From: Novosphingobium sp. NDB2Meth1
Lineage (GTDB): Bacteria > Pseudomonadota > Alphaproteobacteria > Sphingomonadales > Sphingomonadaceae
DNA length: 64,000 nucleotides
Direction: 5' to 3'
Assembly (NCBI RefSeq): GCF_900117425.1
Contig: NZ_FPEH01000014.1
Location: 186,001 to 250,000, forward strand
Positions 53,534 through 62,439 of this stretch are shown piece by piece. The position numbers were made by a program, and so were the translations under genes. Positions within the stretch are counted from its first letter, which is position 1. Every line of letters starts with the position of its first letter. The notes beneath the pieces were generated by a model. The model saw nothing but the letters and a program-made list of their open reading frames with translations. It did no database searches and was not told the DNA's origin.

Positions 53534-54319
53534 TCAATTGCGCGGGATCTGCCAGTTGAGCGTGAAGGTCAGCGATTTGCCGCGAATGTCCTCGCCGCGC
53601 TTGTCCTGCGGCGCCAGCTCGAACGTCGAGGCGATCTGGTAGGACGCCAGCCGGAACTCGTTGACGATGCCCGCATCGGAAAAGCCTGCCGTGACGATCT
53701 CGCCCGGATCGCGGCAGAGCAGCTTGCGCGTTGGCTGCACCAGACAGGTCAGCTTCACTCTCGCCGTGACGTCCGATCGCAAGGCCCGCGTCGGATAGTT
53801 CGCGGTCAGCAGCGCGCCGTTGATCGGAGTCGCAAACGTAAAGTCCGCGCTCGTCAGCGCCGGACCGGGCGCATAAGCGGGCATCGCATCCTGCGGGGAC
53901 ACCACCACACGGAACAGGCGCACTTCGAAATGCGGCTTGCGGTCGGCCGGCGGCTTGAGGCGCAGCACGGAGACGCGGGTCTGCGCGATGTCCAACAGCG
54001 CAGAGGGTCCGGCGGTCAGAGCACGGTCCGCGGCCTCGGTCAGCGCGCGCCAATCGACCTGCCGTTTGCGCGGATCGAGCAAGGCGGCATCGACGCAGCG
54101 CCCCGGCGCACCGAACGGCTGGAAGACGATGCAGGCCAGCCGGAACTCGACTGGCCCCCTCGGCGGCTCACGCAGCGCATCCCACGTGGCGGCCTTCACC
54201 GAATCGCTCAGCGGCACCAGCACGTCCTTGTCCGTCACCGGCTTCGCGATCACCGGCACCGCATCGAACTTCGCCAAGGACGCACCGGCGGCCAGAACAA
54301 GCAGAGTGGGCGTAAGCAT
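53534..54319 (-). CDS. Secreted hypothetical protein
   Basis: 261 residues. A short hydrophobic N-terminus (LTPTLLVLAAGASLAKF) may be a signal peptide. Beyond it are two similar beta-type regions (FRLACIVFQPFGAPGRCVDAALLDPRKRQ and VKLTCLVQPTRKLLCRDPGEIVTAGFSDAGIVNEF) with paired cysteines, hinting at an internal duplication of a TonB-like or energy-coupling domain. I do not recognise a named family. Convergent with serA and divergent from the SnoaL-like gene. Confidence 0.7.
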   Translation of the reverse strand: MLTPTLLVLAAGASLAKFDAVPVIAKPVTDKDVLVPLSDSVKAATWDALREPPRGPVEFRLACIVFQPFGAPGRCVDAALLDPRKRQVDWRALTEAADRALTAGPSALLDIAQTRVSVLRLKPPADRKPHFEVRLFRVVVSPQDAMPAYAPGPALTSADFTFATPINGALLTANYPTRALRSDVTARVKLTCLVQPTRKLLCRDPGEIVTAGFSDAGIVNEFRLASYQIASTFELAPQDKRGEDIRGKSLTFTLNWQIPRN

Positions 54320-54467
54320 ACAGGTGCGATCCTATCGGCGCGGGCGCTCCAGCGTCTCTGGCGGATCGGCAGCGGCGGGGCAAGCCACGCGCTGCACGGC
54401 GTTTGACGCGCGGCGCAAAGCCCCATAGCCTTCACCCCGAGGGACCATTTCTTCGGGGGCTTATCCT

Positions 54468-54884
54468 ATGCGCAAACTGCTTCTGGCTGCGGCCATGTTC
54501 GGACTTTCGGCGACGCCCGCGTTCGCCAACGACAACGCGATGATCCAGGCGGCGGACGATGCGCTCGCCGCCGCGTTCAACAAGGGCGATACCGCTGCCG
54601 TCGGCGCGATGTACGCCGCCGACGCCACGATGCTCCCCAGCGACAACAAGCTCTATAAAGGCGCGGCCATCACCGCATGGTGGGCCGGAGCCGCGACCGC
54701 GATCACCAACCTCAAGCTCACCGTCCTCGAAACCGAGCGGCTTTCCCCCACTTACATCCGCGAAATCTCGCGCGTTGAGTACGACACCAAGGGCGCCAAC
54801 TCGGTCCACGCCAATGTCACCGCCGTCGTCGTCTACAAGCTGGTCGACGGCAAGTGGATGCTCTGGACCGACATTTTCCATTGA
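54468..54884 (+). CDS. Secreted SnoaL/DUF4440-like protein
   Basis: 138 residues with signal peptide (LLLAAAMFGLSATPAFAN). A cone-shaped NTF2-like fold is suggested by IQAADDALAAAFNKGDTAAVGAMYAADATMLPSDNKLYKGAAI and KLVDGKWMLWTDIFH, as in DUF4440/SnoaL-like proteins, many of which bind small ligands or have ketosteroid-isomerase-like folds. No catalytic residues can be assigned. A half copy of the palindromic repeat follows its stop. Confidence 0.8.
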   Translation: MRKLLLAAAMFGLSATPAFANDNAMIQAADDALAAAFNKGDTAAVGAMYAADATMLPSDNKLYKGAAITAWWAGAATAITNLKLTVLETERLSPTYIREISRVEYDTKGANSVHANVTAVVVYKLVDGKWMLWTDIFH

Positions 54885-54905
54885 ACTGCATAAGCCCCCT
54901 CCTCC

Positions 54906-54930
54906 GCTCATCCTGAGCTTGTCGAAGGGC
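54906..54930 (+). repeat. Half copy of palindromic repeat
   Basis: GCTCATCCTGAGCTTGTCGA and following bases match the left arm at 20800-20824 in 22 of 25 positions. It is a single-arm copy of the dispersed element found at 20791-20880. Confidence 0.55.
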
Positions 54931-54988
54931 TGAGGTGGGGGTCGGGAGTGGTGCCCCACAAGCGCGAGACAAGGGACTCAGCAGGTAA

Positions 54989-56299
54989 ATGCCCGAAACC
55001 AACACCTACGACGCCGTCATCATCGGCGCCGGCGTCATCGGCTGCGCCATCGCGCTCGATCTCACCCGGCGCGGCTTCAAGACGCTCAACGTCGATCGCG
55101 GCCCCGCACCTGGCCACGGCTCCACCTCGTGGTCCGCCGCGATCATCCGGCCCTACTACTCGACCATCGACGGCACCGCGCTCGCCTATGAAGCGCACTT
55201 CGCCTGGCAGAACTGGCTGGACTACCTCGGCCACCGCCCCGAATCCGCGCTGCACTACCACGAGATCGGCTGCCTCGTCCTCGAAGCGGCCGACAACCGC
55301 CAGCTCAGTGGCACCCGCTCGGTCTTGCGCGAAGTCGGCGTTCCCTTCACCGACGTCGCCCCGAACGAACTTCCCGAATGGCTTCCTGGCGCGGACCTGC
55401 GCCAGTTCAGCCCCGCCCGCCGCATCGACGATCCGCAATTCGGCGAAACCGCGGGCGAGGCCATCACCGGCGCAATCTTCTGCCCTACCGGCGGCTATGT
55501 CAGCGATCCCCAGCTCGCGACGGCCCAGATCGCCCATGCGGTGGAGCAAGCCGGCGGCCACTTCCGCTTCCATGACACGGTCCTCGCCATCCACCAGTCC
55601 GCCGGCAAGATCACCGGCCTGACCACCGACAAGAGCGGCCTGATCCACGCACCCGTGGTCATCAACGCCGCTGGCCCCGCCTCACGCTGGGTCAATGGCC
55701 TCGTCCCCGAAGCGCACCAGCCAGAGCACATCAGCACCCGCCCGCTGCGGCAGGAAGTCGCCACCATCCCGATGCCGCAGACCCCGCAAGGCCCTGCGCT
55801 GCGTTTCGTGATGACCGACGCGGACGCCGGCATCTACATGCGCCCCGAGCAATCCGGCACCCTGCTGATCGGCTCGCTCGAACCGGCCTGCGACGTCCTC
55901 GAGTATCTGGACAGCGAGGACTACGAAACCAGCCTCACCGACCAATGGACCAACCAGGTCTGGCGCGCCGCCCTGCGTTTCCCGCACCTCGGCATCCCCA
56001 ACACCGCCCAAGGCTTCGCCGCGCTCTACGATGTCAGCGAGGACTGGATCCCCATTTACGACCGGAGCGACGTGGACGGCTACTTCACCGCCATCGGCAC
56101 CAGCGGCAACCAGTTCAAAAACGCGCCCTTGGTGGGCCAGTTGATGGGCCACCTGATCGAAAGCGTGCTGAACGGCGCGGACCATGACGGGGCGCCGCTG
56201 CAGTTCCGCTTGCCGGTGTCGGGGCGTGACGTGGGTTTGGCGGCGTTCTCGCGGCGGCGGCCGATCAACCGGGCGAGCAGCTTTTCTGTGCTGGGGTGA
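54989..56299 (+). CDS. FAD-dependent amino-acid-type oxidoreductase (DadA/DAO family)
   Basis: 436 residues. YDAVIIGAGVIGCAIALDLTRRG binds FAD; VDRGPAPGHGSTSWSAAIIR is the usual following segment, with VINAAGPASRWVN and FTAIGTSGNQFKNAPLVGQLM at the end. The family oxidises D-amino acids, sarcosine or dimethylglycine. The TSWSAAIIRPYY segment fits sarcosine/dimethylglycine-type members. ATG 54989 with a weak CAGG. Converges on an SDR with a terminator between. Confidence 0.88.
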   Translation: MPETNTYDAVIIGAGVIGCAIALDLTRRGFKTLNVDRGPAPGHGSTSWSAAIIRPYYSTIDGTALAYEAHFAWQNWLDYLGHRPESALHYHEIGCLVLEAADNRQLSGTRSVLREVGVPFTDVAPNELPEWLPGADLRQFSPARRIDDPQFGETAGEAITGAIFCPTGGYVSDPQLATAQIAHAVEQAGGHFRFHDTVLAIHQSAGKITGLTTDKSGLIHAPVVINAAGPASRWVNGLVPEAHQPEHISTRPLRQEVATIPMPQTPQGPALRFVMTDADAGIYMRPEQSGTLLIGSLEPACDVLEYLDSEDYETSLTDQWTNQVWRAALRFPHLGIPNTAQGFAALYDVSEDWIPIYDRSDVDGYFTAIGTSGNQFKNAPLVGQLMGHLIESVLNGADHDGAPLQFRLPVSGRDVGLAAFSRRRPINRASSFSVLG

Positions 56300-56308
56300 T
56301 ACCCCAAT

Positions 56309-56343
56309 CCTCCCCATTTTTGCGGCACGCACAAATGGGGAGG
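56309..56343. terminator. Bidirectional terminator-like repeat
   Basis: CCTCCCCATTT (56309-56319) pairs exactly with AAATGGGGAGG (56333-56343), followed by a second stem (CCGCC/GGCGG). It lies between convergent genes. The sequence style matches another dispersed sphingomonad repeat. Confidence 0.6.
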
Positions 56344-56409
56344 GGGACCGCCGCCGCAGGCGGTGGTGGTGGGGTCATGGCGATGCGCCCGCAAAGAAAT
56401 CGCCCCCGT

Positions 56410-57189
56410 TCAGTCTATCGTCGAAGCCCCATCCACCACCAGGCTGCTGCCTACGGCGAATGACGAGCGATCCGAAAGCAACCACATCACGGCCTCGGCC
56501 ACTTCGCCGGGCTGGCCCAAGCGACCGATCGGATGATTGGCGACCGCCGCATCGTGCACGCCGGGCGTCTTGAACATCTCCGCCGTCAGGTCGGTGTAGA
56601 TGAAGGCAGGGCACACGGCATTGATGCGGATGCCCTGACCCGCATACTCGAGCGCGGCGGTCTTCGTCAGGCCGACCACGGCGTGCTTGCTGGCGACATA
56701 GGCGCTCTGACCGGCCCATCCGATGATTGCGGCAGCAGACGCAATATTGACGATGGCCCCGCGTCCCTGCGCCTTCATCACCTTGAGCTCGGCCTGCATG
56801 CAATGCAGCACGCCCATCACATTCACATCGAGCACGCGGCTGAAGACCTCTGCCGGATAGTCCAGCACCTCGGCAGACGCGCCCACGATCCCGGCATTGT
56901 TGACTGCGCCATCAAGGCCTTGATGCACTTGCGCCGCCTGCTCGATCGCGGCATGGACATCGGTTGCAGACGTGACGTCGCCGGTGTGGCAGCTCACGCG
57001 CAGTCCGTGTGTCAGCAAAGGCGCGGCCACCGCATCGATTGCCGCTGCGTTGAGATCGAACAAGGCAAGGTTTGCGCCGGCAGCGCCCAGTGCCTCGGCG
57101 ACCGCGCGGCCGATGCCGGCGCCGGCACCGCTAACAAACACGGTTCGGCCCATCAGGCCGCGATCATTCTCCGGTGCAACATCTGTCAT
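56410..57189 (-). CDS. SDR-family oxidoreductase
   Basis: 259 residues or fewer, starting at ATG 57189 after GAGAGGA. VSGAGAGIGRAVAEALGAAG binds the nucleotide; FDLN after beta-2 suggests NAD. NNAGIVGAS, NIASAAAIIGW and YVASKHAVVGLTK supply the Ser, Tyr and Lys. VGSSLVVDGASTID is the usual end. The 28-bp palindrome at 57378-57405 lies about 190 bp upstream and may control it. Substrate unknown. Confidence 0.92.
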   Translation of the reverse strand: MTDVAPENDRGLMGRTVFVSGAGAGIGRAVAEALGAAGANLALFDLNAAAIDAVAAPLLTHGLRVSCHTGDVTSATDVHAAIEQAAQVHQGLDGAVNNAGIVGASAEVLDYPAEVFSRVLDVNVMGVLHCMQAELKVMKAQGRGAIVNIASAAAIIGWAGQSAYVASKHAVVGLTKTAALEYAGQGIRINAVCPAFIYTDLTAEMFKTPGVHDAAVANHPIGRLGQPGEVAEAVMWLLSDRSSFAVGSSLVVDGASTID

Positions 57190-57664
57190 GGCGATCCTCT
57201 CCAGTTTGGCCGCCAGTGGCTCGGTGCACCTGGAAGACTGCTGCATTCTGCTCGTTCTGGCGGCCTGTTCTCACAGGATGAGCGGAACCGGGCGGATTAT
57301 CTATGACACCGTCCGCCAGTTTCTTGCCGTTCAGCGCCACCAAAACCTGCCACGGTTCACGAACTTCCCGGTCTCGAATAAATAACAGACGCGTCTGTTA
57401 TTTATAAAGCGCTGTCCTACAGCGACCGCCCTGCGGCATAATCCCCCTCATGCCCCGCGAATCCAACGCAGTTCCGCCACTTCCTGCGCCTCGCCAGGGC
57501 GCTGAGATGGCGCGCGCAGGGGCTGACAGTTTTCTCCATGGACTGTGTCAACCCTGTCAACTTCCCGCCCTCAGCGCCCTTCCACAGGCCGCCGCCACCC
57601 GCCACACCCACCCCGCGCAATTAGGGTTCGATTCTCGCGCGCCATGGTCTAGGGCGCGGCTGTC
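57190..57664. other. 475-bp intergenic region between divergent SDR and hisZ genes
   Basis: No convincing gene: short open frames in it lack coding character or homology. It holds the 28-bp palindrome (57378-57405), and two TTGACA sequences on the minus strand (57546-57551 and 57555-57560, separated by three bases). An AT-rich stretch surrounds the palindrome. The SDR leader would be about 190 nt if transcription starts at the palindrome. Confidence 0.6.
57378..57405. promoter_or_regulatory. Perfect 28-bp palindrome, operator candidate
   Basis: ATAAATAACAGACG (57378-57391) is followed by its exact reverse complement (57392-57405), centred on CGCG-containing ACGCGT. The ACAGACGCGTCTGT core is typical of TetR-family operators. 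It is 189 bp upstream of the SDR ATG and 260 bp before hisZ. No TetR gene is adjacent. Confidence 0.65.
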
Positions 57665-58783
57665 ATGAGCGAACCGAACTCCGATCTGCTGCCCGAGGGC
57701 CTCGAAGACCGCCTGCCGCGCGAAGCTGCCGCGACCACGCGGGTGATGCGCGCGATCCAGGATGTCATGCACGGCCACGGCTATGACCGCGTGCTGCCGC
57801 CGATGATCGAGTTCGAGCGCAGCCTTGCCGCCCGGATGGACGGGATCAACCAGCGGCGGATGTTCCGCTTCGTCGATCCGGCGAGCCTCAGGATGATGGG
57901 CCTGCGCAGCGACCACACACCGCAGATCGGCCGCATTGCCGGCACCCGGCTGGCAGCGGCGGCGCGGCCCCTTCGGCTTTGCTATGCCGGGCAGGTGCTC
58001 ACCATCAAGGGGGACGCGCTCGATCCGGCGCGGGAGCGGCTGCAGTGCGGCGCGGAGCTGATCGGCGCGGACAATGTAGCAGCTGCCTGCGAAGTGGTGG
58101 CGGTGGCCATCGAGGCGTTGCAGGCCGCCGGCGCGCAAGGCGTCAGCGTCGATTTCACGCTGCCCGATCTCGTCGATACGCTTGCCGAGAAGGCTTTCCC
58201 GCTGGCGCCTGACCAGATCGAGGCGGTGCGGCGCGAGCTTGATACCAAGGATGCCGGCGGGCTCGTCGATGCGGGCGGCGAGGCCTATGTCCCGCTGCTC
58301 TACGCGACGGGCGATTTCGAGACGGCGATCGAGAAGCTGGCGGCGATCGATGCTGGCGGTGTCCTGGCAGGCCGCATCGCCGCGCTGCGCGAGATTGCCG
58401 CGGCGCTCGGCGGCGCGGCGCGGCTCACGCTTGATCCTTCGGAGCGTCATGGCTTCGAATATCAGTCATGGCTGGGCTTCACGCTCTATGCCGATGGCGT
58501 GCGCGGCACGCTGGGGCGCGGCGGCACCTATCGGATCGCAGGCTCCGGAAAGGGCGAAGTCGCCACCGGCTTCTCGCTCTATCCCGATGGCCTGATCGCC
58601 CAGGTTGCCGATGCCGAACGCAGCGCGGACAGCGTGTTCCTCCCCCTCGGCCATGACCGCGACGTGGCCGCACGCCTGCGCAGCATCGGCTGGCGCACGG
58701 TGGCTGCGCTGAGCGAGGCTGATAGCGCGGAGGCCCTCGGCTGCACCCACCTGCTGGCGGGCAGCGAGCCGAAGAAGCTCTAG
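57665..58783 (+). CDS. hisZ: ATP phosphoribosyltransferase regulatory subunit (HisZ)
   Basis: 372 residues, HisRS-like fold. DLLPEGLEDRLPREAAATTRVM, a HisRS-type motif 2-like region (MMGLRSDHTPQIGRIAGTRL) and LCYAGQVLTIKGD are conserved, with YQSWLGFTLYADGVRGTLGRGGTY near the end. It partners a short HisG in the first step of histidine synthesis; HisG is not in the window. Proximity to purA recurs in sphingomonads. Its stop shares a CTAG with the ArsC-like gene. Confidence 0.85.
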   Translation: MSEPNSDLLPEGLEDRLPREAAATTRVMRAIQDVMHGHGYDRVLPPMIEFERSLAARMDGINQRRMFRFVDPASLRMMGLRSDHTPQIGRIAGTRLAAAARPLRLCYAGQVLTIKGDALDPARERLQCGAELIGADNVAAACEVVAVAIEALQAAGAQGVSVDFTLPDLVDTLAEKAFPLAPDQIEAVRRELDTKDAGGLVDAGGEAYVPLLYATGDFETAIEKLAAIDAGGVLAGRIAALREIAAALGGAARLTLDPSERHGFEYQSWLGFTLYADGVRGTLGRGGTYRIAGSGKGEVATGFSLYPDGLIAQVADAERSADSVFLPLGHDRDVAARLRSIGWRTVAALSEADSAEALGCTHLLAGSEPKKL

Positions 58784-59202
58784 AGCTTGACGACCTCGCC
58801 GTCTTCCTTGGTGAAGCTTTCGGGCCGGTTGCCAAGCAGATCGAGTACCAGTTCCGATGGACGGCACAGCTTCGTGCCCATGGGGGTTATCACGATGGGC
58901 CGGTTCACCAGGATCGGGTGCTCGACCATCGCGGCGAGGATCGCCTCGTCGCTCGCGGCAGGATCGGTGAGGCCGAGTTCCTCCGCCGGGGTGCCCTTGG
59001 TGCGCATGATGTCCCGCACCGAGCCGCCCGTCGCCGCGACGATGGTCTCCAGCTGCTGCCGCGTCCACCCGGCCTTGACGTACTCGACAACTTCGGGCGC
59101 GTATCCGGCTGCCTCGATCATCGCGAGCGTGTTGCGCGATGTGCCGCACTTGGGATTGTGGTAGATCGTGATCGGGAAGCTTTCGGTCATGGCGCCAGAC
59201 AT
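58780..59202 (-). CDS. ArsC-like arsenate reductase family protein
   Basis: 140 residues. YHNPKCGTSRNTLAMI has the catalytic Cys of the glutaredoxin-coupled ArsC family, VEYVKAGWTRQQLETIV and HPILVNRPIVITP with TKLCRPSE provide Arg residues of the anion site. It may reduce arsenate or act like Spx-related ArsC. No ars operon is nearby, so substrate is open. ATG 59202 or 59190 (MTESFPIT). Confidence 0.85.
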   Translation of the reverse strand: MSGAMTESFPITIYHNPKCGTSRNTLAMIEAAGYAPEVVEYVKAGWTRQQLETIVAATGGSVRDIMRTKGTPAEELGLTDPAASDEAILAAMVEHPILVNRPIVITPMGTKLCRPSELVLDLLGNRPESFTKEDGEVVKL

Positions 59203-59328
59203 GGCAGATGCGGCCCGTAGCAGGCAAGTACGATAAGCGGTTTCTCCCGCCTCGCGCCTTGCCCTTGCCGCCGCACTCCCCTAGGGCGCCAGCCGACTTT
59301 GAACTGCAACAGAAGGTGTGCCTAAGCC

Positions 59329-60618
59329 GTGGCCAACGTGACCGTGATCGGTGCCCAGTGGGGCGATGAAGGCAAGGGCAAGATCGTCGACTGGCTGGCC
59401 AGCCGCGCCGATGCCGTGGTGCGCTTCCAGGGCGGGCACAACGCCGGGCACACACTGGTGGTGGACGGGTCGGTCTACAAGCTCTCGCTGCTCCCCTCGG
59501 GCATTGTCACGGGCACACTGTCGATCATCGGCAATGGCGTTGTGCTCGATCCGTGGGCGCTCAAGGCCGAAATCGAGAAGCTGACCGGGCAGGGCGTGAC
59601 CATCCATGCCGACAACTTCGCGATCGCCGACAATTGCCCGCTGATCCTGCCGCTCCACCGCGATCTCGATGGCCTGCGCGAAGCGGCCGCGGGTTCGGGC
59701 AAGATCGGCACGACCGGACGCGGCATCGGCCCTGCCTATGAAGACAAGGTCGGCCGCCGCGCCATCCGCGTCTGCGATCTGGCGCACCTCGATGCGATGG
59801 ACGCGCAGCTTGACCGGCTCTGCGCCCACCACGATGCGCTGCGGGCCGGGTTCGGCCAGCCGCCGGTGGACCGCGCCGCGCTGCTGGAAGAGCTCAAGGA
59901 CATCGCGCCCTTCGTGCTGCAATATGCCCAGCCGGTGTGGAAGCGCCTGAAGAAGGTGCGCAAGGCGGGCGCGCGGATCCTGTTCGAAGGCGCCCAGGGC
60001 GTGCTGCTTGATGTCGATCACGGCACTTATCCGTTCGTCACCTCGTCGAACACGGTCTCGGGCACGGCAGCCTCCGGCTCGGGCCTTGGCCCCAATTCCA
60101 CCGGCTTCGTCCTCGGCATCGTCAAGGCTTACACCACCCGCGTCGGCTCGGGTCCGTTCCCGACTGAACTGGAAGACGCCGTCGGCCAGCGGCTGGGCGA
60201 ACGCGGCCATGAGTTCGGCACCGTCACCGGGCGCAAGCGCCGCTGCGGCTGGTTCGATGCGGTGCTGGTGCGCCAGTCCTGCGCGATTTCGGGCGTCACC
60301 GGCATTGCCCTCACCAAGCTCGACGTGCTCGACGGGTTCGACAAGGTGAAGATCTGCACCGGCTACCGCTTGCGCGGGAAAGTACTCGATTATTTCCCCA
60401 GCCATGCCGCCGATCAGGCCGCGGTCGAGCCGATCTACGAGGAAATGGACGGCTGGCAGGGCACCACCGCCGGCGCGCGTTCATGGGCAGACCTGCCGGC
60501 GCAGGCGATCAAGTATATCCAGCGCGTGCAGGAACTGATCGAAACGCCGGTCGCACTTGTCTCGACGAGCCCGGAACGCGAGGACACGATCCTCGTGCGC
60601 GATCCCTTCGACGACTGA
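59329..60618 (+). CDS. purA: Adenylosuccinate synthetase
   Basis: 429 residues from GTG 59329. [19 protein letters not shown] binds [83 protein letters not shown] and TKLDVLDGF complete the family. It condenses IMP with aspartate on the AMP branch of purine synthesis. No typical ribosome site is at normal distance before GTG. Confidence 0.97.
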   Translation: MANVTVIGAQWGDEGKGKIVDWLASRADAVVRFQGGHNAGHTLVVDGSVYKLSLLPSGIVTGTLSIIGNGVVLDPWALKAEIEKLTGQGVTIHADNFAIADNCPLILPLHRDLDGLREAAAGSGKIGTTGRGIGPAYEDKVGRRAIRVCDLAHLDAMDAQLDRLCAHHDALRAGFGQPPVDRAALLEELKDIAPFVLQYAQPVWKRLKKVRKAGARILFEGAQGVLLDVDHGTYPFVTSSNTVSGTAASGSGLGPNSTGFVLGIVKAYTTRVGSGPFPTELEDAVGQRLGERGHEFGTVTGRKRRCGWFDAVLVRQSCAISGVTGIALTKLDVLDGFDKVKICTGYRLRGKVLDYFPSHAADQAAVEPIYEEMDGWQGTTAGARSWADLPAQAIKYIQRVQELIETPVALVSTSPEREDTILVRDPFDD

Positions 60619-60839
60619 TCCTGGCTTCGTCGACTCGGAGTTCAAGCGTTTCCGGCTGGTCTGGCCAGAATGGAAATGCGGCCATGCGCTGTCGATGAGC
60701 ACTCTGCCGCAATGCGGAATGCATCCGCGTGGCGCTGAGCAAACTGTTGGATTCGCGGGGATCGAACCTAGCTTTGCAGCGCCGCGCAACACGCGTTCAT
60801 CCAGTTTGGAGCAATACGATCTTGACCTGATCCCATTTT

Positions 60840-60854
60840 GTTCCACTGTTGTTC
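60840..60854. promoter_or_regulatory. LexA (SOS) box GTTC-N7-GTTC
   Basis: GTTC (60840-60843), CACTGTT, GTTC (60851-60854) matches exactly the alphaproteobacterial LexA consensus GTTC-N7-GTTC. It is 30 bases upstream of the ATG of the winged-helix gene and downstream of TTGACC (60822-60827), so it would block a promoter there. Confidence 0.7.
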
Positions 60855-60884
60855 GCATACGGACATTTACGGAGTGCGGTTTCG

Positions 60885-61925
60885 ATGGGACAGGCTGCCA
60901 GGCAGTTCGACTATGGCAATGGCGACGGGCAGGCACCGCGCGTGGTGGAACTGCGCGATCGCGGCTTGGGGCGCGTGCAGGATCGCGGCACCTCGGCGCT
61001 TGCTGTCTCCATTTTCGCGGATCGCAGCTATCTGCGGGCGGAGATGGAGGAGGATGCGGTCGCGGCCGGCCTGCGCATCGCGCAAACCGCGGATCTCGGC
61101 AATCTGCTCGGGGCCGATCCCGGCCCGGCGCTCGGCGATCTCGTGCTCGTCGATTGCCCGGTGATCGACGGCGCGGAGCTGGCTGCGCTGGCCCGCCTCG
61201 ATCTGCGCGCGGCGAAAAGCGGCTCGCAGCTTGTCGTCTCCACCAGCATCGGCTCGCTCGACGACGTGTTCGGCTGCCTTGACCAGAGCGAGGCGCAGAT
61301 CCTCGTGACGCCGAGCCGGGCGGACCGTGTCATTGCGCTGGGCCGCACGCTGGCCCGCGCCGGGAACCGCGTGCGCGAACTGTCCGAGGAAGACCGCCTC
61401 GCGCTGCTGCGCCTGACCGAGCAGGTCGGCCAGATCGCCCAGAAGCTGGAGGCGCTTTCGTCCGGCTCGGGTGCTCCGGCGGCAGGGCAGGGTTCCGCAT
61501 TCCGTTTTGACGCCCCGAACGACGATGTGCGGCTTGACGACGGGACGGACCGGCTGGTGCGTGCTGCCCGCCCACCGCTTCCCGACCCGAGGCTCGTGCG
61601 CAAGATCATCCGTCAGCGCCAGCTGCGCGCGCGCTTCTTCGAAGGCGATCTCTTCGCCGATCCCGCGTGGGACATGCTGCTCGATCTGACAGCGGCGCGA
61701 GCGGAACATGTCCGCGTCTCGGTCACTTCGCTGTGCATCGCCTCGGGCGTGCCCCCGACGACTGCGCTGCGCTGGATCGGGCAGATGACCGATGCCGGCC
61801 TGCTCCAGCGCGTGGACGACGAGACCGACCGCCGCCGCGCCTTCATCACGCTGACCGAAAAGGCCGCGGATGCGATGGCGCGGTACTTCGCGGAACTCGG
61901 TACGTCGGCCGCGACGCTGGTCTGA
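60885..61925 (+). CDS. Winged-helix (MarR-like) protein with receiver-like N-terminal domain
   Basis: 346 residues. Residues 40-160 resemble a response-regulator-like fold (AVSIFADRSYLRAEMEEDAVAAGL...LVLVDCPVIDGAEL...QILVTPSRADRVIALGRTLARAG); a coiled linker and a charged low-complexity region follow; the C-terminal 100 residues (VRKIIRQRQLRARFFEGDLFADPAWDMLLDLTAARAEHVRVSVTSLCIASGVPPTTALRWIGQMTDAGLLQR) form a winged helix of the type seen in sphingomonads. GGAG at 60871. A LexA box precedes it, so it is probably DNA-damage induced. Confidence 0.75.
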   Translation: MGQAARQFDYGNGDGQAPRVVELRDRGLGRVQDRGTSALAVSIFADRSYLRAEMEEDAVAAGLRIAQTADLGNLLGADPGPALGDLVLVDCPVIDGAELAALARLDLRAAKSGSQLVVSTSIGSLDDVFGCLDQSEAQILVTPSRADRVIALGRTLARAGNRVRELSEEDRLALLRLTEQVGQIAQKLEALSSGSGAPAAGQGSAFRFDAPNDDVRLDDGTDRLVRAARPPLPDPRLVRKIIRQRQLRARFFEGDLFADPAWDMLLDLTAARAEHVRVSVTSLCIASGVPPTTALRWIGQMTDAGLLQRVDDETDRRRAFITLTEKAADAMARYFAELGTSAATLV

Positions 61926-61999
61926 TTCCGGGAGCGCTGAGCCGGACTTCGGTCGATGCGAGCGGGCAAGGCTGAACTCGGCGCCTTCCGCCGTGACCC

Positions 62000-62407
62000 T
62001 TACTCCTCTCCTGCCTCGCCCAGCCGCTCGGCCTGGCTGCGCAGCGCGCGCGGGCGGAGTTTGGTTTGCAGCATTGCCAGCTCCGGCCCTCCCGCCCGCG
62101 TCTCGAGCGCGTCCTGCAAGGTGCGGTAGGTGGTCAGTACGTCCTTTCCGTCCGCCGTCAGCCGGGCGCCACCGCCGCGCGCGCTGCCGGGAGATGTCTC
62201 CACCAGAGGTGCGCTCCAGCAACGGTTCATCAGATCGACCAGCTGCCACGCCCGGCGATAGCTCATGCCGAGCTTGCGCCCCGCGCCCGAGATCGATCCT
62301 TCTGCGGCAATCGCTTCGAGCAGGTCGGCCTTGCCCGGCCCCATGGCTATCGCATCACCGCACAGAATCTGCAGTTTGAGCTTCAGAGGGGATGTGGAAC
62401 CGGTCAT
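62000..62407 (-). CDS. ModE-like N-terminal-domain regulator
   Basis: 135 residues. GKADLLEAIAAEGSISGAGRKLGMSYRRAWQLVDLMN is the winged helix of molybdate regulator ModE, but no C-terminal Mop/TOBE molybdate-binding domain follows. Small single-domain ModE-like proteins regulate molybdoenzyme or transport genes by partnering others or respond to other signals. ATG 62407 has GGGAT just before it; the longer frame upstream is unlikely. Confidence 0.8.
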   Translation of the reverse strand: MTGSTSPLKLKLQILCGDAIAMGPGKADLLEAIAAEGSISGAGRKLGMSYRRAWQLVDLMNRCWSAPLVETSPGSARGGGARLTADGKDVLTTYRTLQDALETRAGGPELAMLQTKLRPRALRSQAERLGEAGEE

Positions 62408-62439
62408 ATCCCATGCTCTAGCGATGCGGCCAAGCGGGC

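Noticed and set aside
57417..57620. Small minus-strand open frame in the hisZ upstream region
   Set aside because: No ribosome site, low-complexity composition and no family; looks like chance in GC-rich DNA.
60733..60765. Sequence resembling a tRNA 3' end on the minus strand (GGTTCGATCCCCGCGAATCC)
   Set aside because: Only the T-loop-like 3' half is present; the 5' T-stem partner, anticodon and D arms cannot be folded. It could be a remnant but a full tRNA is not there.
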